A stretch of 64,000 nt of DNA from JACDAE01 sp963717195 (GCA_963717195.1 CAVQVR010000021.1:372001-436000); one strand, 5' to 3'; counted from the first letter of the stretch, positions 45,950-56,089 are shown. Numbers and translations are program-made. Notes: generated from the letters alone by a model not told the origin.

Positions 45950-45972
45950 GTAGGGGCCGCGCTTACGACGCC
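45950..45972. repeat. GTAGGGGC repeat, half element overlapping a gene end
   Basis: GTAGGGGCCGCGCTTACGAC followed by GCC, one change from the left arm at 35685. The minus-strand TAA inside it (45963-45965) is the stop codon of the response regulator, so the last codons GCG TCG of that gene are repeat sequence. Confidence 0.75.
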
Positions 45973-46352
45973 AGCACGCGGTTAATAACATCAATCAGCG
46001 TCTCAATATCAAATGGCTTACCCAGGTGAGCAACGCAACCAAGCGCAAGCGCACGTTCCTGATCGGCCTTAGAGACGTGAGCGGTGACAGCTATAACAGG
46101 TATCTGCGCCAGTGCTGGCATACGATGCAGCTGCGGCAATACTTCCCAGCCACTCATCTCAGGTAACGACATATCCAATAAAATAAGGTCGGGTTGAAAT
46201 GCTTCAGCTTTTTGGAGAGCCTGCTGACCATCTATCGCGAATTGCAATACATAAGAAGCTTCCTCCTCTTCAAGGATCTGCTCCAGGAGAATGCGCATAT
46301 CTTCACTATCATCCACTATTAAGATGCGCTTTTCCGGCTGCTGAGATGTCAT
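45963..46352 (-). CDS. Single-domain response regulator
   Basis: 129 aa. CheY-like receiver with all key residues: Asp pair in ILIVDDSED, phosphorylated Asp in LILLDMSLPEM, Thr in VIAVTAH and Lys in LGKPF. There is no output domain, so it works by protein contact or phosphorelay. The next gene upstream on the same strand encodes a receiver and histidine kinase, its likely partner. The stop codon lies in a repeat. Confidence 0.92.
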   Translation of the reverse strand: MTSQQPEKRILIVDDSEDMRILLEQILEEEEASYVLQFAIDGQQALQKAEAFQPDLILLDMSLPEMSGWEVLPQLHRMPALAQIPVIAVTAHVSKADQERALALGCVAHLGKPFDIETLIDVINRVLAS

Positions 46353-46490
46353 GTGTACACTCCCATTATATGATACTTTCTAATAATACGATGTTCTTGC
46401 TCTGTTTTTTGTAACATATTCTCTTTACTTTTAAGTGGGCCTACATCATTCGGGGGAGAAAGGTTGGGAACCAGATGGATGCAGACCCAT

Positions 46491-47255
46491 TTAAGTATCT
46501 TTTTTGTCAATGGTATTCTGCCGGGATTCTAAAGGTGGTAACAGGGTATAATGCTCATCCTTATCTTTGATACGAGGCAATCCTTCTGCCTGCTCACCCA
46601 ATTGTACCAGGATCATGAGGAGATCTGGTGGGGCCTGCTCAATAATGGCTATCAGATCCATCTCACCATCCGGCGTTTTGAGGCTATAACCTTTTTCCGC
46701 AACAAGATGTTCGATGATATTATGAACATGAGGAGCACTGTTCACAAGTAAGATATGTTTTAAGTGCTCCCTGAGTTGTTCCGTATCTGCGAAATTATTT
46801 TCCGAGAGAGAGTTTGCCAGGTGTTCCCCATATATCGTTGCTTGCTTATATGGAGATGAAGCTGTGAGTTGGTGCAATGTAGCAAGCAAAGCATCACGCG
46901 CGACGGGCTTTACCAGATATTCGTCGGCACCTAGTACATAGCCAGCAGAGCGATCTTCCAGAACGGTTAAAAGGATAACAGGAATAGACGCAGTGGTAGG
47001 GCTGGATTTTAATTGATGCAAAATCTGCCAGCCATTCACTTTAGGCATCATAATGTCGAGCGTGATGGCATGTGGTTGTAGCTCCTGGATAATCGGAATT
47101 GCCTGCGTAGGGTCCTGCACGCCAACAACACGATAGGGCGTTTGCTCCAGCGAGCGCGTAATGAGTTGTAGAACATCAGGATTATCATCAATGGCTATCA
47201 CTAGAAACGAATTGTGATCCTTTTCTTTTTTCTGCTCGTCTATGATAATACTCAT
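46491..47255 (-). CDS. Receiver protein, probably the C-terminal part of the upstream histidine kinase
   Basis: From the Met at 47255, about 254 aa. Receiver 1 is complete: VIAIDDNPDVL, phospho-Asp in AITLDIMMPKVNG, Thr in VILLTVL, Lys in LVKPVA. A second receiver-like part (HILLVNSAPHVHNIIEHLV) lacks the phospho-Asp. The Met at 47255 has no ribosome site, and the frame is open upstream to 47393, where it reads EQNLQGMQLNTLHDKRI right after the kinase end VLP in the neighbouring frame. This suggests one hybrid kinase-receiver broken by an indel near 47340-47346. Confidence 0.75.
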   Translation of the reverse strand: MSIIIDEQKKEKDHNSFLVIAIDDNPDVLQLITRSLEQTPYRVVGVQDPTQAIPIIQELQPHAITLDIMMPKVNGWQILHQLKSSPTTASIPVILLTVLEDRSAGYVLGADEYLVKPVARDALLATLHQLTASSPYKQATIYGEHLANSLSENNFADTEQLREHLKHILLVNSAPHVHNIIEHLVAEKGYSLKTPDGEMDLIAIIEQAPPDLLMILVQLGEQAEGLPRIKDKDEHYTLLPPLESRQNTIDKKDT

Positions 47256-49476
47256 TGAATCTGAAAGAAATGCGGTGATCCTCTTGTCGTGAAGAGTATT
47301 GAGTTGCATACCTTGCAGATTTTGCTCTCCTGTACAGAGTGGGAAGAACAATGGTAAAAGTAGATCCCTGGCCGATCTGACTTTTAAGTTCAACGATACC
47401 GCCCAGCAATGTCGTTAACTCACGCACGATGGAGAGTCCCAGCCCCGTGCCACCATAAGAGCGTGTATTGCTATGATCAATCTGGTAGAAGGCTTCAAAG
47501 ATGTGTTCCTGTTGTTCGGGCGAGATGCCGATACCGGTGTCTTTTACAGCAATAGCGACCTGCTCTGCACCGACTTTACTATTCGTTGCAGGTCGGCGCA
47601 TCGCTGACACTGTAACGCCCCCATTTTTAGTAAATTTGAGTCCATTAGAGATGAGGTTCAGCACGACCTGGCGCAATTTCGTCGGGTCAGTCTTCATCAT
47701 CGTAATATCGTCTGACACGTCGACATTAAGCTCCAGACCGCCCTCTATAGCAAGGGAGCGTGTTTCATCAACAATAGTGGTGAGCAGTTCTTTCAGGTTC
47801 ACCTCAGTCGTATTAACATCCATGCGGCCAGCTTCTATCTTCGCCAGGTCCAGGACACTATTGATAAGCGCAAGCAGATGTTCGGCATTCTTCAGGATGC
47901 GGTCAACATTGTCGCGTTGACGTGCACTCAAGGGAGATTTTGTGGAGGTGCGCAGGAGCATCTGACTGAACCCGATAACGGAGGTAAGTGGAGTACGCAA
48001 CTCATGAGACATCGTGGAGAGGAACTGGCTGCGCACACGATTTGCTTCTTCAAGTGCCTGATTCAAAACAGTAAGTTCATCCCGCTGCTGACGCAGGGCT
48101 TGATTTGAACGTTCCTGCTCGCGAGCACGTTCAACTAATTCGTTGGCCTGGTTCTGGATATGCATATAGGCTTGAGTGTTACTGATGGCTGAAGACAGAT
48201 TGCTGGCCACCACCTTTAAAACGTTACGTGTCTGTTCGCGCATGGGATACAAGGAACCCACAACCAGGACGCCAAGCAGATCTTTTCCACGCAAGAGCGG
48301 GAGATGATAGAGGCTCGAAGGCAGCGTGAAGCCCAGCATTGTCTGAACACGGAAATCAGATGCGGGTTGTTGTTGCGGTAACATAAGTGATCTGCGTTCG
48401 AGAGCTGCCTGTCCAACCGAACCTTCGCCGAGTGCAAAACTCGCTTGTATGTCTTCCTGACGCAGGCCGCGCGAGGAGAAAAGATGTAGCTGCTTTTTTT
48501 CAGCATCATACAGGTAAAGAACACCAATCTGAACATCAAGCGCGGTGAGTACGGTGCCCAAAAAGTTTTGCATAATCTCGGTGAGATCAAGACTGCCAGT
48601 AAGAAGCGTGTTTAGTTGCGATACCTGCTCAAGAATATCACGATCTCTAAGCGCAATCTGTTGCGCCTGCAAGGTACCAGCCATAGTATTGAAGCTGTGT
48701 CCCAGGTCGCTAAGATCCGCGTCGGTAACCCGTTCAACGCGAGCCGAAAGATCACCAGCCCCAAAAGCAGTCGTTGTTTCTTTCAATAAAGTCAATTGTT
48801 TGCGTTGAGCGCGTGTGAAGCGGGTAAAAGTGCGCCATAGCCAGAAAACTATAAGAATAGTAAGGAGCAATGAGCCTGCAATAGCAACGTAGTTAACAAT
48901 GTTTTCCTGCGTCTGGAGATGTGCGAGATCAGTATCTGCAGCCGTCTCCAGCTGTGTGACAAAGGTTCTTAATCTATCGAAGAGAGCTTTGCCCTGGTCG
49001 TTAAAGGAGGTTGAACGAGCAGCTTTCAGACTTCCACTCTGCATATCTGCAATCTGAATATCCTCGAAAGCAGTAATCCAGTCGTTTGCCTGTGCATCAA
49101 CATTGGTCAGCGATTTAGAGGTTGCACTAAAATTTGCTCCGGCGGTCTGACTTCTGAGTTTCTGAAGCGCAATACTATAATTGGCGCGTCCACTTGTCAG
49201 AGGTTGCAGAAAGGTGGTATTACCAGTCGTGACGTAGCCTCGCAGTCCTGTCTCCTGATCAACCATTGCCTGCAAAAGATCACTAATGTTCTGGTGAATA
49301 GACAATTTTTGTGCGCCAAGTTGCTGTTGATTCATGATCACAACAATGCTGATTGTCGAGTTAAGGACCAGGCAGCAAACAAGTATGCCAATAGTAACAA
49401 TAAGCCGATCTCGTAATTGTGTGATGAGGCTACTTTGTGCTTTATGCACAGGTGGAGCTACGATCTGATCTTTCAT
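47188..49476 (-). CDS. Membrane sensor histidine kinase (CHASE3-HAMP-GAF-HisKA-HATPase)
   Basis: Start at 49476 (MKDQIVAPP). Order: membrane helix (about 23-45), a CHASE3-type outside domain (QETGLRGYVTTGN), a second helix (about 205-225), HAMP, GAF (about 300-450), a coiled coil, HisKA with SHELRTPL, and HATPase with N (NLISNGLKFT), DTGIGI and GGTGLGL motifs. After GSTFTIVLPTLY the sequence becomes Arg/Tyr/Ser-rich and unlike any kinase end, and overlaps the receiver frame by 68 bp. The last 45 codons are therefore suspected to be out of frame. Partners: the fused or following receiver and the CheY-like protein at 45963. Confidence 0.88.
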   Translation of the reverse strand: MKDQIVAPPVHKAQSSLITQLRDRLIVTIGILVCCLVLNSTISIVVIMNQQQLGAQKLSIHQNISDLLQAMVDQETGLRGYVTTGNTTFLQPLTSGRANYSIALQKLRSQTAGANFSATSKSLTNVDAQANDWITAFEDIQIADMQSGSLKAARSTSFNDQGKALFDRLRTFVTQLETAADTDLAHLQTQENIVNYVAIAGSLLLTILIVFWLWRTFTRFTRAQRKQLTLLKETTTAFGAGDLSARVERVTDADLSDLGHSFNTMAGTLQAQQIALRDRDILEQVSQLNTLLTGSLDLTEIMQNFLGTVLTALDVQIGVLYLYDAEKKQLHLFSSRGLRQEDIQASFALGEGSVGQAALERRSLMLPQQQPASDFRVQTMLGFTLPSSLYHLPLLRGKDLLGVLVVGSLYPMREQTRNVLKVVASNLSSAISNTQAYMHIQNQANELVERAREQERSNQALRQQRDELTVLNQALEEANRVRSQFLSTMSHELRTPLTSVIGFSQMLLRTSTKSPLSARQRDNVDRILKNAEHLLALINSVLDLAKIEAGRMDVNTTEVNLKELLTTIVDETRSLAIEGGLELNVDVSDDITMMKTDPTKLRQVVLNLISNGLKFTKNGGVTVSAMRRPATNSKVGAEQVAIAVKDTGIGISPEQQEHIFEAFYQIDHSNTRSYGGTGLGLSIVRELTTLLGGIVELKSQIGQGSTFTIVLPTLYRRAKSARYATQYSSRQEDHRISFRFNEYYHRRAEKRKGSQFVSSDSH

Positions 49477-49591
49477 TAGTACTCTTTTTCTCTTTTTCTC
49501 AAAAAGAAAGAAACACGCTTGAGAACGAAAATCAGTATACCATTTCATGAGCGTTTTTGAAATATATTGGTCTATAAATCTATAAGTATTA

Positions 49592-49613
49592 GAGGGTCAC
49601 TTGTGTGACCCTC
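49592..49613. terminator. Hairpin downstream of DinB-like gene
   Basis: GAGGGTCAC-TTGT-GTGACCCTC, a perfect 9-bp stem, lies between the DinB-family gene and the histidine kinase gene on the minus strand. No clear T-tract follows in that direction, so its role as terminator is tentative. Confidence 0.4.
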
Positions 49614-49646
49614 CTCTCACAATTATATAATTGCCCCGTCTTTCTC

Positions 49647-50123
49647 TTAACCCAACCAATTCTGGAAGGCGGCAATCTGAGCACTATGTTCACGTTTGTG
49701 TCCATAATACATATAAACAATAACGTCATCTAGCGCATAATCCATGCCATACCAGGGAAGAGTACCCGTTTGACGAAGCGTTTCTGCCGGTATGGTTGCA
49801 AGCTGCGACATCGCGGCAGAATGTGCCTCGTTGAACTCTTGCAGCACCTCCTGCATCGTTTTCTCTTTGCGCTTGTTGACCTCATAATCATTAAATTGAC
49901 TGCCCAGTTCGACAAATCTGTCCAGGGCTGGGGTGGGATCCTTTACCGTAAAAGTGGTCACTATGTCTACTAGCACCTGTTCGTACGAAGCCAGGTGAGC
50001 AATGATATCTTTGACGGACCATTCTCCACATACACCTGACTGCTCCCATGCTGTTTCGGGAAAGCTAGTGAGCGCCTGGTGTACCGTTTGATGACTGTAC
50101 TTTAAAATGTCTGTTGCGTTCAT
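49647..50123 (-). CDS. DinB/maleylpyruvate isomerase-like protein
   Basis: 158 aa four-helix-bundle protein of the DinB/MDMPI superfamily. The three metal His expected are seen around WSVKDIIAHLASYE and YYGHKREHSAQI. Members include thiol-dependent (mycothiol or bacillithiol) transferases. AAAGGGG lies upstream of the ATG at 50123. It follows the PIG-L and cupin genes on the same strand. Specific function unknown. Confidence 0.82.
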   Translation of the reverse strand: MNATDILKYSHQTVHQALTSFPETAWEQSGVCGEWSVKDIIAHLASYEQVLVDIVTTFTVKDPTPALDRFVELGSQFNDYEVNKRKEKTMQEVLQEFNEAHSAAMSQLATIPAETLRQTGTLPWYGMDYALDDVIVYMYYGHKREHSAQIAAFQNWLG

Positions 50124-50146
50124 TGTATTCCCCTTTTGTCAATACG

Positions 50147-50950
50147 CTATCGTAGTCCTGCAAACAGGTCATTTTCCACCTGTCGGCCACCGTTTACAAG
50201 GCTGAAGACGCGATAATAGCTCGCAAAACTCCATAGTTGTTTACATTGCTCTTCTGAAAGATGTTCCAGTACATGATAAGCGGGCAGTTGTGTGCGATGG
50301 CAGACAATAGCCCGTAGGACCATACGCCAGTGATTCCATGTATCGATCCTTGTGGTCACCGACCAATCAGGCCACGAGACTATCCCCCGCCTCGCTCCAT
50401 CGATCTGCATAGCCAACTCACCAAAGACAGATTGATATACAGAGAACACATCCTGTGTCTCTGCCATATAATACAATTTCGCGACACGATGTGGAGCCAG
50501 ATTGATATAATACGACGAGTTGGGAGATGCGGCCTCGACAATGGCAGCAGTCGTGAACTGTGAGATAGCAATATGATCGGGATGTCCATAGCCCCCATAT
50601 TGTCCAAAAGTAACGACCACGTCGGGCTTAATACGCCGTATATGCCCAACAATGCTAGCAAGAATTTCGGCGGGATGGGCTGTATCCAACTCACCGTCAA
50701 GATAATTGAGAAAGTTGATGCTGTGAAGACCGAGTACATCAGCGGCGGCCCTTACTTCGGCCTCGCGTATCTTCCCTAAAGCCTCTGGGCCGGGGTAATC
50801 TTGCTCATCACCAAACCAGCCAAGTTCCCCACGTGTTGCGACCACGAGATGTGTTTCGATCCCCTCAGTTGCATATCGGGCAAGAATACCGCCATTGCCT
50901 AAAAATTCATCATCCGGGTGAGCGAGAATCGCCATCAATTTTAGTGCCAT
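50147..50950 (-). CDS. PIG-L family (LmbE-like) deacetylase
   Basis: About 267 aa. Zinc-dependent N-acetylglucosaminyl deacetylase fold: AHPDDEFLG (metal) and QYGGYGHPDHI (metal/catalytic) as in MshB, Mca, BshB and LmbE. The start at 50950 (MALKLMAILAHPDDE) has GAGAGG upstream; the longer frame is not family-like. Located between a cupin gene and a DinB-family gene, all leftward. Substrate unknown. Together with the MshC-like ligase at 11.4-12.6 kb, a low-molecular-weight thiol role deserves a check. Confidence 0.88.
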   Translation of the reverse strand: MALKLMAILAHPDDEFLGNGGILARYATEGIETHLVVATRGELGWFGDEQDYPGPEALGKIREAEVRAAADVLGLHSINFLNYLDGELDTAHPAEILASIVGHIRRIKPDVVVTFGQYGGYGHPDHIAISQFTTAAIVEAASPNSSYYINLAPHRVAKLYYMAETQDVFSVYQSVFGELAMQIDGARRGIVSWPDWSVTTRIDTWNHWRMVLRAIVCHRTQLPAYHVLEHLSEEQCKQLWSFASYYRVFSLVNGGRQVENDLFAGLR

Positions 50951-51024
50951 TTGCCTACCTCTCAGTTCTGTTCTGCATACTTGTATGCAAGAAAGGGAAT
51001 TCGACCTTCTTGCATACGTTTCAA

Positions 51025-51387
51025 TTACGCGTGTGATTTGCCGTAAAGATGGCCGCCTTGAAAATCCAGTCCTATGTAAGGTTCGTCTCCAACTACCCAT
51101 GCATCATGTCCCGGTGGAAGAAGTTGTGCGTCGCCGGGACCAATTTCACTCTCTGTTCCATCGTCCATACGGATGTGCAGGCGTCCGGAAATGCCATAGT
51201 TAAAATGTGGAACTTCGCAACTCGCAGTGCCAACCGCTGGTTTCACATGGTCCGACCAGTGCCATCCAGGTTCGAGGGTTAATCTCATAAGCGACACATT
51301 TCCAAAGTCGATCACATCGATCCGTGTCTTCGGCAGGGTTCTGACCTCTTCAGGAGCATTCAAACTTTTTGTTTGCATTGTAGCCAT
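51025..51387 (-). CDS. Cupin-domain protein
   Basis: 120 aa. Single cupin: GWHWSDHVKP, HFNYGISGRLHIRMDDG and GPGDAQLLPPGHDAWVVGDE, with candidate metal His residues. Start at 51387 with AGAGGTA upstream. First gene of a likely three-gene leftward unit (cupin, PIG-L, DinB-like; 74 bp and 23 bp gaps). Function of this subgroup is unknown. Confidence 0.82.
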   Translation of the reverse strand: MATMQTKSLNAPEEVRTLPKTRIDVIDFGNVSLMRLTLEPGWHWSDHVKPAVGTASCEVPHFNYGISGRLHIRMDDGTESEIGPGDAQLLPPGHDAWVVGDEPYIGLDFQGGHLYGKSHA

Positions 51388-51545
51388 TGTTGTACCTCTT
51401 TTCTTTCCATCAATGTTTTCAAGCGAAAAATCAGTTACTGAGTAAAGGGAAGCAAATGTTTTCCTTTAGCTGACATTCTTAATTGTAGCCAGATAGCAAG
51501 GTTTTATCATCGTGGAAAATACGGAGATTAATGTGGTTGGCCCAC

Positions 51546-51621
51546 GTAGGGGCCACGTTTACGACGCCCAGAAGGGTCAAATGAGGATGACTCTCCTAGG
51601 CGTCGTAAACGTGGCCCCTAC
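51546..51621. repeat. GTAGGGGC palindrome, full element at a stop codon
   Basis: GTAGGGGCCACGTTTACGAC plus GCC (51546-51568) and its reverse complement (51599-51621), with a loop of about 30 bases. The TAG of the right arm read on the minus strand (51618-51620) is the stop codon of the LuxR regulator gene. Confidence 0.87.
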
Positions 51622-54600
51622 AGAATTCCTTTCTCAACGGCCCAGACGGCGATCTGGGTACGCGAGGTACAGCCAAGCTTGAACATGATATTGCCGATGT
51701 GGGTTTCAACGGTGCGCCGGGTGACAACCAGAGTATCAGCGATTACCTGATTTGATTTGCCCTGCGCAATTAACGCCGCGACCTCACATTCACGGGCAGT
51801 CAAATTTCCAGGGCTCTGGCGGGTATTTTTATGTACTGAAGATGGACGATGAGGAAGGAGAGCAGTTGCTTGCCGTAGGAATGCGTCTCGTAGGGGAGCA
51901 TCTGAAATTTTGCGTGCGAGCTCTTCTAGAAGGCTTCTGACTCGTGCAAACTCCTCCTCAGCTTCAGCCTCACGTTTCTGCATTTGATAGAGGTTGCCAA
52001 GCTGCAAGGAAAGACGCCATTGTTGCGGACGTACTCCTTGCGTTGTGGCGCTATCCTGTGCTGCTTTGAGTGCTGCTTCAGCTTCGGCTAACCTTCTCAA
52101 TCCAATCAATGCTTCACCACGCAATTTCAAGACGCGTAAGCCATTGTGTCCCTCGGATCTGTTTGCATTGGATGTCATTAATTGTTCAGTAATTGCAAAA
52201 GCCGCTTCAGAATTGCCCCTGGCAAGCGCAAATTCCACATAAGCACATTGGACCATACGTTGAGCCATAGTCAGCGTTGTGGTATCGGAGCTGGGTAGGG
52301 CTTGTAGTACCTTTTCTGCCAGGGGAAGATCGTTGAGCTGAATAAGTGTTGAGGCGAGGTATCCTGTTGTCATACGCATCCAGAACAGGGAACCACTCTT
52401 CTGGGCAAGGGTCAGTGCTTGCTCGAAGTGCTGACGTGCTAAGGGGAGTGCCAGTATTGTGCAATACAGTCCTCCAAGCACGTTATGAGCTGCTACTTGC
52501 CATTGAAGATGTTCGATCTCTTCTGAGATTTTCAAACTTTGTAACCCGGCCTCTAATGCGAGCGTGTAATCTCCCTGTGACCCCAGACAAAGTCCTATTT
52601 GGAAGAGAGCGTAGGCTTCGGCTGAGCGTTGAGCGATCTCGCGTGCGATGTTCAGCGCCAGTTCAGCGTCCTGTCGTGCTGAAGCCAGGCTAACTCCAAC
52701 TGAAACCATTGTATCGGTCTGATATGTTGCACCACGCAACGTCAATGTGGCCAGGCTAGAAGTTAGTCCCTGGCGGTCGTCGAGTTCACGAAAAATGGCG
52801 ATAGCCTGCTGATAGTAGGTCGTTCCCTGGATGAGATCGCCACCCAGATAGCTTGTCATACCCAGCAAATCCAGCGTCTCCGCAATACCAGGTGAGTTTT
52901 GCAGTTGCTGAAAGATAGCCAACGCTTGCTGATGGTATTGGAGAGCTTCGAGCGGTTGCTCTTCATTCAGATACCAGTTGCCGATGCGATTGAGGCTGCG
53001 GGCATAGATGGTGGGATCATCAAGGGTTTGTGCGAGCAGTAGTGCCTGACGAAACCAGGGTTCAGCTTGCCCATAATCGCGTCCTGCCCATAAGAAGCCC
53101 AGATCAATCAGGCATTGCCATTCGGCCACGCGATCAATCTCCTTATGAGCGCATTCCAGAGCTCGTTTGTAATCATTGCTTGCATTTTCAAACTCTCCGA
53201 GGACATCATAAGCCTGGCCACGTAAGCGGTAAAGTGAAGATGTTGACGATTGAGACAGGGAATTCATTGCGTTTAATGCCCAGGTAAAATAGTCTACGGC
53301 GGCACGAGGAGTATAAAGTAGCAGCGCCTGTTCGCCAGCACGTTGTGCAAACTCTATGACTTTTTGCCAGACCTCTCCCTGGTAAAAATGAGAGGCCAGT
53401 TCTCCTAAGTGGGACTCAAGCACGTCTGCATAGAGAAGTTCTAAGGTGGCGGCAATAGTGCGATGTAAAGCGTGGCGCTCCCGTACCAGCAGACTCTTGT
53501 AAATAGCCTCGCGTGTTAATGCGTGCCGGAATGCAAACCTCTCAGCAGACTCTTCACTGACGAGTTGCGCGGAAAGTAACTCTCTCATACACGACAACAA
53601 TTGTTCCTCATTAAGCTGCGTGAGTTGCTGCAGAAGGGCAAAATCGAAGTGTCGACCAGCGACAGCCGCCAGTGTCAGGGTATACCTGGCCTCCTGGCTC
53701 AAGTGTTTTGTACGTTGTTGCACTGCATCCTGAACACTGCGCGGGATGTCTATCTCTTGTAGAGAAGTACAATTCCAATAACCATGCACGTAGAAAATGT
53801 TGCCATTTGCAATAAGGGCAGTGAGAAATCTCTTCAACAAAGAATGGATTACCTTCAGTGAGTGCGTAGATAGCATCCAGCAGTTTACCATGCAGAAAGC
53901 GCCGCATATCCAGGGCTGTGTGTCTCTGCTCAAAGATGGTGGATAGCATCGCATCGACCTCATTACGCGAGAAAGAACTCAGTTGAATTTCCTGAGCCAG
54001 GCGCTCTCGATCAAGTTGCGCAAGCCAACTCCTCAATGGCGCGTGCGCCTCATCAGAGCGATAAGTAATCAGAAGTAAAAGCGGTTCTGAGGAAGAGCGC
54101 CGTGCCAGAGCATGCAGGAAGTCGAGGCTGGTATCGTCGCTCCAGTGAAGATCCTCAATAATCAGTAATAAAGGTTGTTGTCTTGCAAGTTGGATAAGAA
54201 GATTAGTCATAACCGCAAAGAGACGGCGTTTTTCTTGCTCCGGATTCTCGGGTAAGAAAGGAAGCACAGGACCAGAGACCAGCTCAGGAAGTAACGGAAA
54301 GAGCTTCTGAGCGAATTTTTCTGCGTCGATATCATGTGCTGTTGCTGGTGAGAGATGAGCAAAAAAGGTGCGCCAGAGATCGAGTAACGGGGCATAAGGA
54401 TAATTAAGATCGCTCAGAAAACAGTTTCCTTGCAACAAAAGAAAGCCCTGAGCAGAGGCGTACGTTTTTGCCTCAACTACCAGACGCGATTTACCAATGC
54501 CCGCTTCTCCACTAAGAAGTAGCAGCCCTCCCATGCGTTCTTTTGCATGCTCGATGCGCTGCTGCAAGCTAGTGAGATGGTCGGTTCGTCCAATCAGGAT

Positions 54601-54636
54601 TGGACAGATTGTTGGCGGTGTCAGCACTTCTCTCAC
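51618..54636 (-). pseudogene. Large ATP-binding LuxR-family regulator (LAL/MalT-like), frameshifted
   Basis: About 1,005 codons. The N-terminal AAA/NACHT-like ATPase shows GEAGIGKSR (43-50, Walker A) and LLLIIEDLHWSD (Walker B). The C-terminal two thirds are TPR-like helical repeats, then a LuxR helix-turn-helix (LTARECEVAALIAQGKSNQVIADTL). The frame breaks at a run of AAA at 53826-53828 (TTT on the coding strand); one T fewer gives FFVEEILTALIANGNIF, exactly the family sequence. The start is a GTG at 54636. Such regulators sense a small ligand and activate transcription as oligomers. Stop codon TAG is contributed by the repeat. Confidence 0.87.
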
Positions 54637-55183
54637 GACATTTACCCACCCTGTAATAAGAACCCTTTATGTTTGTGTCAATGTAAAGACCCTGCCATTG
54701 TAGCAGAAATGTATCGATATCTGCAAGAGAGATCTCTTCAAAGTAGCAAATAACATAAACAGTGAAAAAGATTAAAAATAAACAAAAGTACCTGCTAATC
54801 GCATTCGACTATTACCTCATCATCTTACTGCTTACAATATACATAAGCATTGGCTTTCTTCTGTTTCTTATGTAATGCCACTCTTATACCACTCTCAATA
54901 CCAATCCCTACTTCACCTATCTTCACAATCCATATGAAGCGCAAAATCTGTTTAAACTCTTCTATCATATTTTTGCTCGCTTCCTTAACACATTGAAGCG
55001 CTATTGAAGGCTGAAAGAAGCCGTTGATTGTATATTTATTCTTAAGGAGAAACAAGGACGGGCTCACCTACAGCCTTCTTTACGAGGTACATCTATGTCT
55101 TAAGCGTATTTTTCATTCTACGATACAGTTGATGGTGATCAACCGTATCGTGCCATCCCCGCAACACAGGAGTTCTCTCACAC
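54637..55183. other. Intergenic region with duplicated leader segment
   Basis: 547 bp, AT-rich. The stretch 55031-55094 (TTATTCTTAAGGAGAAACAAG and GGACGGGCTCACCTACAGCC) repeats with changes at 56402-56463, at a similar distance from the start of the second paralogue. No other feature is seen; the small frames here show no ribosome site. Confidence 0.5.
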
Positions 55184-56089
55184 ATGAAAAAACGACTGCT
55201 TCTATGCCTTGGCTTGTTTACGTTCGCCGTCATGATCGTTATGGCGCTGACTCCCTTGAGCGTTTCAGCGGCAAGCGTCCCAGCGACAAGCACACACATG
55301 CCTCATTTACTCCTACGCCAGTCGCTCATTAAACAGAGTGCTGTAATACCCTTAGCTTCAAGCAATCTCTCGTATCACGGTGGTCCAGTTATGACAGGTA
55401 CAGCCAATGCCTATGCCATCTTCTGGGAACCCACTAACAATGTAGAAGCGAACTACAATAGTCTGATTCAACAGTATTTTGGCGATATTGGTGGCAGTAG
55501 TCTCTACCATAACAATGTGCAGTATACCAACTCTAGTGGCGGCTATCCTTCTAACGCTGCATTTGCAGGTTCGTGGGTGGATACAAGAGCCTATCCAAGA
55601 AGCCCCTTGCTTGATAGCGACCTCCAGAACGAGGTATCGCATGCCTTAAGTACAAAAGGATGGAGATCCAGCATCAACAATGTCTTCTTTGTCTTTACAC
55701 AGAGAAGTGAGGATATCTGCATCGATAGCTCTCGTAGTGAGTGTGCCTCCAATACCTTCTGTGCGTATCATAGTAGCTTCGGCAGTAACACGCTGTATGC
55801 GGCGATGCCCTATGCCGCCAGTTTCCAGTGTAATCCTGGGCACAGTCCTAACCACAATGATGCAGACCAGACCATCAATGTGACCTCGCATGAGCAGATT
55901 GAGGCTGCTACTGATCCCTTGGGCAATGCCTGGTATGACTCCACAGGCTATGAGATTGGTGATAAATGCGCCTGGAAGTTTGGTTCTACCAATTCGAGCG
56001 GTGCTGATGTTACCTGGAATGGTCATGGCTATATCGTTCAGAAGGAATGGGACAATAAGGCCAGAGGTTGCGTCCTGAGTGGACCGTAA
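55184..56089 (+). CDS. Secreted EXORDIUM/PHI-1-like protein, copy 1
   Basis: 301 aa. Signal peptide (MKKRLLLCLGLFTFAVMIV..., cleavage near VSA-ASV). The mature part starts with the family pattern LSYHGGPVMTG and ANAYAIFWEP, then QQYFGDIGGSSLY and GSWVDTRAYP. It contains TSHEQIEAATDPLGNAWYD and IGDKCAW, the part that in plant EXORDIUM/phosphate-induced proteins reads SHELAE-TDP-NAWY-EI-D-C. The HExxE with nearby Asp recalls a metal site, but peptidase activity is not shown. Four Cys may form disulfides. It is followed by a close paralogue. In plants, EXO acts on growth in the cell wall; the bacterial role is unknown. Confidence 0.82.
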   Translation: MKKRLLLCLGLFTFAVMIVMALTPLSVSAASVPATSTHMPHLLLRQSLIKQSAVIPLASSNLSYHGGPVMTGTANAYAIFWEPTNNVEANYNSLIQQYFGDIGGSSLYHNNVQYTNSSGGYPSNAAFAGSWVDTRAYPRSPLLDSDLQNEVSHALSTKGWRSSINNVFFVFTQRSEDICIDSSRSECASNTFCAYHSSFGSNTLYAAMPYAASFQCNPGHSPNHNDADQTINVTSHEQIEAATDPLGNAWYDSTGYEIGDKCAWKFGSTNSSGADVTWNGHGYIVQKEWDNKARGCVLSGP

